Origin: Arsenicicoccus cauae
GTDB lineage: Bacteria; Actinomycetota; Actinomycetes; Actinomycetales; Dermatophilaceae
Direction: 5' to 3'
Length of the DNA stretch: 64,000 bases
Assembly (NCBI RefSeq): GCF_009707125.1
Contig: NZ_WLVL01000040.1
Location: forward strand, 306,025 to 370,024
Below, in pieces: positions 59,744-64,000 of the stretch (position 1 is the first letter of the stretch; each line of letters opens with the position of its first letter). The notes under the pieces are model-generated. The model searched no databases. It was not told the DNA's origin and was given only the letters and a program-made list of their open reading frames with translations. The position numbers and the translations under genes were made by a program.

Positions 59744-59749
59744 TAGAGT
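59744..59749 (+). promoter_or_regulatory. -10 box TAGAGT for tRNA-Leu
   Basis: TAGAGT about 45 bases before the mature tRNA 5' end, in the intergenic gap after the helicase gene. Confidence 0.5.
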
Positions 59750-59794
59750 TTCACGTCGTTGCCCCGGTGTTTCCCACCAGGCGCAGCACCACCT

Positions 59795-59882
59795 GTCCGG
59801 GTGGCGGAATGGCAGACGCGCTAGCTTGAGGTGCTAGTGTCCTTTATCGGACGTGGGGGTTCAAGTCCCCCCTCGGACACCA
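59795..59882 (+). tRNA. tRNA-Leu (anticodon GAG)
   Basis: Complete cloverleaf: acceptor GTCCGGG pairs with CTCGGAC (one G-U), anticodon stem CTAGC/GCTAG around loop TTGAGGT, so the anticodon is GAG (reads CUC/CUU). A long variable arm (GTCC...GGAC) marks a class II tRNA, the T arm has GGTTCAAGTCC, and CCA is encoded (59880-59882). tRNA-Leu genes are common integration sites; the variable region downstream fits that. Confidence 0.97.
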
Positions 59883-59918
59883 CGAAAGTAGTTCCCATAG
59901 CTACACTTTCGCTTTGCT

Positions 59919-59955
59919 GAAGCTCCCGGCCGGATCCCATCTGGCCGGGAGCTTC
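59919..59955 (+). terminator. Perfect hairpin after tRNA-Leu
   Basis: 13-bp perfect arms (59919-59931 and 59943-59955, GAAGCTCCCGGCC) with an 11-base loop, 37 bases after the tRNA CCA. Confidence 0.8.
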
Positions 59956-60061
59956 GTCGTTGTGAGGCCGACACCCGCATGGTGGGTGTGCCCAGCGCGG
60001 CTGGCCTCCCAGGCGTCGGTGGCTCTGCGTCGGCCTCTGGTCCCTGTGGCCTGCGCATACC

Positions 60062-60232
60062 GGCGGCAACCGAGGCGTCGCAAAGTACGAGCAGAAGAAC
60101 GTCGAGTACCGATGCGTCAGCAGTGAGCAGACGGGGTGGACTGGCACCACTGCTGGCACTATTGTTTACGCTGGTAAGACCTACTATGCGCGCGTGTACT
60201 TCGATGAACGGTCACTTGCGTGCGGTGGTTAA
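60062..60232 (+). pseudogene. Orphan 3' fragment of an unidentified gene
   Basis: An open frame reads NRGVAKYEQKNVEYRCVSSE, then TGTTAGTIVYAGKTYYARVY and ends SLACGG plus TAA. Codon use is less GC-biased. It looks like the C-terminal end of a secreted or surface protein with two cysteines, but no in-frame ATG, GTG or TTG start exists before the stop at 59963. The next gene follows after nine bases with a strong ribosome site. Confidence 0.4.
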
Positions 60233-60241
60233 GGGGGGACC

Positions 60242-60646
60242 TTGAGGCGCGGTAGCTTTGCTCGGCGGCACACCACCGTTGACGATGTCCACGTCGTCTA
60301 CGGCCGCGTCGCTCCTGGTCGTGACGAGCCAGTCATCGCCGTGGTGCGTCGCGAGGAGGACGCTCGCGCCCTTGAAGCGAAGGTGCTGGGGGAGTACCCC
60401 GAGGCGCGCGTGATGTGGGAGACCCTTCCGATCAGTCAGGTCTGCGACACCGTGCACATTGTGTTTCAGACCAGCGGCGAGCGCGACGCTCTCGACGTGG
60501 CGAATCCCGTCGGCGTTGGCGCCTTCGCAGATCGCACGACCGCCGAACGGGAGCGTGAGGCTCTCGCTTCCGACGGTCGGCACTACATCGTCGGGTCGTT
60601 CCCGCTCGGGTGGCGTCGTGCAGGCTGGCCCCGTGCCGCCGATTGA
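60242..60646 (+). CDS. Hypothetical protein downstream of tRNA-Leu
   Basis: 134 residues from TTG 60242, with AGGGGGGACC directly upstream, which is the reason for choosing a TTG start. The sequence (RREEDARALEAKVLGEYPEA, later TTAEREREALASDGRHYIVG) looks soluble and alpha/beta. No family recognised. Probably co-transcribed with the truncated ORF before it. Confidence 0.55.
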   Translation: MRRGSFARRHTTVDDVHVVYGRVAPGRDEPVIAVVRREEDARALEAKVLGEYPEARVMWETLPISQVCDTVHIVFQTSGERDALDVANPVGVGAFADRTTAEREREALASDGRHYIVGSFPLGWRRAGWPRAAD

Positions 60647-60993
60647 CTGAGCCGGCGCCCACGATAGGGCCGTGGGGTCGAGGGTGAGCCCGGAGATGAG
60701 GTCATCGGAGGCGGCGCCCGACCCAACCGACTGGGGGTCTGTCGGTGGTGGCCACTAACGTCTCGACCTGTCACGATGGACGTACGAGGAGGCCGCCGTG
60801 GGATCCTGAAGGCGGTCCGTGCGGGGACCGCCTCACCAAGCTCGCGGCGTTCTGACCCCCGTCCACGGCACGAGTCCACTCAGTCAGCCGCGGTGGAGCT
60901 CGTCAACGATGGCCAGTCGGCGCGGCTCTGGTCCCGGGGCCGGGGTCACGTCCCTTGCGGCTCGCGGAGATCACCAGTGTTCGTCGGTGCGGG
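60647..60993. other. Region without a recognisable gene
   Basis: 347 bases between the unknown gene and the 3' end of the endonuclease gene. A hairpin (GGCGGTCC/GGGACCGCC, 60812-60833) is present. Plus-strand frames read through but have no convincing domain or start. Probably decayed sequence. Confidence 0.4.
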
Positions 60994-62535
60994 TTATTCG
61001 TCCTGTGCGGAAGTCCGGGTCGCGGGCGAGGTCTGCCAGTGGGGAGGGATGCGTTCGTGTCGGATGGTCACGGGCCGACCCAGGTGCTGCTCGACGAGGT
61101 GGCACAGCTCGGGGCCTTCGATGGCCTGAAGGCGGGGATTGGCATCGATAATCCGCCGACCGGCCGGAGCGACCCAGGCAGTCGTGACCAGGATGGCTCG
61201 GGTGGCATGCTTCTCTCCCATCACGCCGAGGAGCTCGTGGACGGTGGCACGCTCGACCGCCTTGCTATACCGCTTTGCCTGCACGATGACTTCGCCACCG
61301 GTCCACTCGCCGGGGTCGACGACCACCGCATCGACGCCGGCGTCGTTGGAGCTGGTCGTGTGCCACCCACGAAGCCCCATCGCGAGGAAGAGGTCGCGCA
61401 CGAGGTACTCGAAGTCTGTGGGACGCATCTCCAGCAGGTCGGTCCGGGAGTCGAAGGCGAATGACTCTTCCTGGTCCCCTGGGATGTTGAACATGCAGAG
61501 CTCATGACTGGTGAAGGGGGCCACCGGCTCGACCTCGTACGCGTTGCGACTCGCATGCGACCGCAGGACAGTCTCGACGCAGGCCCCCGGATCAAGTTCG
61601 GGGGCGTCGAGGTTGATCGAGTCCATGAGCGCCCGGTCAACCTTGGAGGTCACCATCGGGCGTCGTCCGCGCTGACCGGTGGCGGGGTCGACGGCATTGA
61701 CGTCGACGCTGATCCACACCTGGTCCAGCAGGCCGGGCTCGACGGCGTCGAAAGTCTCGCGGAGGGCGCGCAGGGCGAGACGGGCGAGGTAGTTGCGATA
61801 CAGCTGGCGGCGTTCACGGTCAGGACGATTCACGGGAGCGATGCCCCCGGCTCGGCGGACCTTGTAGGTCGAGTGCTCAGGGACCACGTCAGTCGGGCCG
61901 GGTGCCAAGACCACAACCAGAAGGCGGCGATTGGCGTCATCAGCCAGCACTTCGTATGACGTGCCCGGCTCCGCGGCCGTGTCCATCAGGGCCATGAGTC
62001 CAGGGAGGGAGTCCGATAGCGACATCGCAGAAATTGCTCCCACGACTCGGCGCTGAAGCACCCCCTCCAGCCGGTACACCCGGTCCTGGACGTGCTCGGT
62101 CATCATCTCCGCGTGTCGTCGGTCCTGCTCCTTCCTCGCGGCCTCGTGGTCAGCTGCGGCGCGTCTAGCCTCTTGCTGTGCTTCCCGCACGGCGCGCAGC
62201 CTTTCTCGTTCGGCCGAAGCTTCAGCGCGCTCCCTCTCTCGGGTCCTCGCCTGCACCTCACGCTCGATACGTCGCGCCTCGACCTCGGCCGCGCGAGCCT
62301 TCGCCTCTATGGCCTTCTGGACAGCCCTGGCTTCGCGTTCCTGTGCCCGCCGTCGACGCTCTGCCTCAGCGTCATCGACCGCACGCTGTCTGTTCCGCCG
62401 CTGCTGCTCGCGCTCGAGCTCCTTCTCCGCCGCGGCACGCGCTCGTGCGTTGGCGACCTCTCGGCGGTCGCGTTCCCGCGACGCCTCGCGATGGACTGCG
62501 GCTATCTGTTGAAGAAAGCCCTTGCGCCTCGCCAT
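60994..62535 (-). CDS. Mrr-type restriction endonuclease with long N-terminal coiled coil
   Basis: 513 residues from ATG 62535 (GGAGG upstream). Residues 15-155 are a highly charged Arg/Glu/Ala coiled coil. A central domain (about 160-370) is unassigned. The C-terminal Mrr_cat domain (about 385-490) shows FEYLVRDLFLAMGLRG, then AGVDAVVVDP and VIVQAKRYSKAV: the D...QxK catalytic set of the PD-(D/E)XK fold, followed by RAILVTTAWVAPAGRR. It probably cleaves modified or foreign DNA. It follows a DUF2075 helicase on the same strand with a 183-base gap, suggesting a defence pair. Confidence 0.8.
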   Translation of the reverse strand: MARRKGFLQQIAAVHREASRERDRREVANARARAAAEKELEREQQRRNRQRAVDDAEAERRRRAQEREARAVQKAIEAKARAAEVEARRIEREVQARTRERERAEASAERERLRAVREAQQEARRAAADHEAARKEQDRRHAEMMTEHVQDRVYRLEGVLQRRVVGAISAMSLSDSLPGLMALMDTAAEPGTSYEVLADDANRRLLVVVLAPGPTDVVPEHSTYKVRRAGGIAPVNRPDRERRQLYRNYLARLALRALRETFDAVEPGLLDQVWISVDVNAVDPATGQRGRRPMVTSKVDRALMDSINLDAPELDPGACVETVLRSHASRNAYEVEPVAPFTSHELCMFNIPGDQEESFAFDSRTDLLEMRPTDFEYLVRDLFLAMGLRGWHTTSSNDAGVDAVVVDPGEWTGGEVIVQAKRYSKAVERATVHELLGVMGEKHATRAILVTTAWVAPAGRRIIDANPRLQAIEGPELCHLVEQHLGRPVTIRHERIPPHWQTSPATRTSAQDE

Positions 62536-62718
62536 GGGAGAGCCTCCACGGATCAGGGGCCTTACCGCGACTCGGTCGCCGCAGCAGGAACAGCCCATTT
62601 CGGTGGCAGGGTACTGCCGTCAAAGCCGGCCAGCAGGTCGAGACGCCTTGTTGAGCAGCGCGCACACGTCGGTGCCGAGGCGGATGGCTGCCAGAATCAG
62701 CACGCGCAACCTCACACG

Positions 62719-63852
62719 TCAGGGGCGTTGGGCGGCGAGGAGCGCGTCGCGTAGCTCGCGGTCGACGGCATACAGGTAGAGCCCCCGGACACCGCGGGTG
62801 AGCAGGACGTTGAGCTCGTTGCGCAGCAAATCCTCGGCCACGGTTGCTTTACAGCCGTTGGCGAGGGTTCGCCGCTGCGTGGCGTTGCGGTTGGCGCTGG
62901 CCAATTGGTCAAAGACGATCCGCCCGTCGCGATAGGTCACGGACGGCCCGATGATGACGCCGGCGTAGTCCAGGTCGAAGCCTTGGACGGTGAAGGTCGA
63001 CCCGATCTCGTCGATCGACCGGGGCCGCTCGGCCCACGATCGTCCCCGGAGGTCGCGGCGTTCAGCCGCGCTGTAGTCCAGCTGGAGGTTCCAGGGCACG
63101 CGGAAGGTGTCGATCTCGACATCCCACGTCTTCCCGTTGTTCCGCCGCTTCTCGACGAACTCCCAGTCGAAGGTCGCCGTCAGGCGAGACAGCCCGTGGC
63201 CCTCGTCCTCGGCCTTCTCCCGGATCGCGGCGTACAGCGCGTGGGGATCGTCGAAGACCTTGACCTCGTAGTTGGGGTCCTGGGGGATGTCGGACACCTG
63301 CCGCAGGTCCACGAGGTCCCGCACCCAGCGATAGGTCGCCTCAGACGACGTCATACGCATCTGCTCGTCGAGCTCGATGACCTGGGAAGCGCTGGCGCGG
63401 AGCTGACGGAGCTCGTCGGGCTCCCAGTACTGGTCGGTGGCCACCATCTGCTGCTGGTCGAAGATCGCCACGACCACCCGGGCTCGGGTGCGTAGGTCGG
63501 CGAGCTGGTTGGACCCGCGGTAGGACTGCTTGCCCTGCGTCCACAGGAGGTGGGCCTCGTCGACCAGAACCACGTCGACCGGATCCCGACCCTCGTCCCG
63601 GCTGTTGATGAACCTCGTCGGCTTGCTCACCCGGTCACCCGCGCGGCGCGACAAGCCGAGCTTGAGCGCGATCTGCTCGTAGACGGTGAGCTGCTGGTCG
63701 TGGTTGACCAGCAACCAGGCGTCGAGGTTCTCCAAGCCCGCCATCACGTCGCGGGCCACGTCCTCCATGAACAGGTCGTAGAACAGACTGCTGAGAAGGA
63801 CCGTCTTGCCGGTGCCCGCAGACCCCTCGACGAGGATCAGGGGTCTATCGCG
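62719..63852 (-). pseudogene. DUF2075-type ATPase/helicase, 5' end removed by an insertion
   Basis: The open frame begins PLILVEGSAGTGKTVLLSSL (Walker A), then DVVLVDEAHLLWT (Walker B), ELDEQMRM, the DUF2075 signature STFTVQGFDLDYAGVIIGPS, and ELNVLLTRGVRGLYLY (motif VI). It is broken immediately upstream of Walker A: a TAA stop at 63853-63855 comes from sequence that starts a different, plus-strand gene. The N-terminal region is therefore missing from this copy. The only ATG left (63768) would omit the P-loop. Confidence 0.75.
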
Positions 63853-64000
63853 TTAACGGTGTAAGTGGCCCTTGCGCCCCGGTTGGGGCAGGAGGGTCGT
63901 CATGACCGAGACACTGGTGGCTGTGAGTCCACCTTCACCGAAGAAGAGCCAGGACCCGGGCGATCCGGGCGGTCCACCGCCCGGGGAGGCGTTCGGGCCG
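63841..64000 (+). mobile_element. Left part of a probable insertion sequence at the window edge
   Basis: From about 63841-63853 the sequence changes from the helicase gene to GCGTTAACGGTGTAAGTGG, a terminal-repeat-like start, followed after about 50 bases by a strong ribosome site and an ATG. The layout suits a transposon end with its transposase gene; IS256-type is my guess. The other end is outside the window, so inverted repeats and target duplication cannot be tested. Confidence 0.5.
63902..64000 (+). CDS. N-terminal part of a probable transposase (partial)
   Basis: ATG 63902 with GGCAGGAGGG upstream opens MTETLVAVSPPSPKKSQDP, Pro/Gly-rich and disordered, running off the window end after 33 codons. 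Such leaders occur on IS256-type transposases of actinobacteria. The family cannot be confirmed from this length. Confidence 0.45.
   Translation, partial: MTETLVAVSPPSPKKSQDPGDPGGPPPGEAFGP

Noticed and set aside
60892..60935. Frame reading VELVNDGQSARLW, reminiscent of a VapB/AbrB antitoxin
   Set aside because: Similarity is too short and the rest of the fold (VRLP segment) is missing; no toxin adjoins.
59850..64000. Search for a second copy of the tRNA-Leu 3' end as an attR site
   Set aside because: No repeat of GGTTCAAGTCCCCC or similar was seen downstream within the window, and no integrase gene is present.

Overview
The window is about 70% G+C or more, with strongly third-position-GC-biased genes. 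It looks like the chromosome of an actinobacterium, most likely a Micrococcales member close to Intrasporangiaceae/Dermatophilaceae (inference from gene content). Supporting content: a SufR-led SUF operon with a Rieske-type protein inside it, an actinobacterial Vms1-like release factor, a DUF3099 protein, SURF1, GlgC/GlgA of the actinobacterial kind, a GuaB1-type enzyme, and many genes with a TANNNT box 6-8 bases before the start codon, as in leaderless actinobacterial transcripts.

Layout. 1-6.8 kb: complete SUF iron-sulfur assembly operon sufR-sufB-sufD-Rieske-sufC-sufS-sufU-sufT, closed by a perfect 20-bp hairpin. 6.8-8.4 kb: in-frame fusion of a peptidyl-tRNA hydrolase domain with a mycothiol/DinB-like domain, then a collapsed VOC gene. 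8.4-10.9 kb: riboflavin genes ribD-ribB-ribH behind an FMN riboswitch, without ribE or a RibA domain. 11-24.5 kb: mostly housekeeping genes (HAD, GH13, zinc protease, ABC-F, NYN, enoyl-CoA hydratase, ABC exporter, SURF1, moaA, DUF3099, fabG-fabI). 24.6-31 kb: cyanophycin block, with a Mur-ligase/TPR fusion converging on cphB-cphA. 31-34.5 kb: serB and divergent glgC/glgA. 34.5-46.9 kb: a hypothetical gene, ABC ATPase, NfeD plus SPFH pair, TauE, rRNA/tRNA methyltransferase, sugar MFS, guaB1, a PEBP-like gene, and a single-chain double ABC exporter.

46.9-52.4 kb is an accessory patch: gene remnants, a complete IS1380-family element with a TAAG target duplication, a lower-GC ORF pair, a MazEF pair behind a perfect palindrome, fragments of two other antitoxins and of a GNAT gene. 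It lies between a decayed and an intact copy of a DUF3037 gene. 52.4-59.7 kb returns to core genes: DUF3037-HipA_2 kinase pair, ackA-pta, a PNPOx-like gene, and a DEAD-box helicase with a TTG start and long leader. tRNA-Leu(GAG) at 59.8 kb marks the start of a second variable patch. It holds an orphan 3' gene fragment, an unknown gene, a coiled-coil Mrr-type endonuclease, and a DUF2075 helicase cut just upstream of its Walker A by what appears to be an insertion sequence running off the right edge.

The observations I rate highest are: a heptamer, GTATGNC, enriched across the whole window in all contexts; the Mur-ligase/TPR protein beside cyanophycin synthetase; the paired degenerate ATP site in the fused ABC exporter; and the endonuclease/helicase pair beside the tRNA. 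All matches are by reading; no database search was run.
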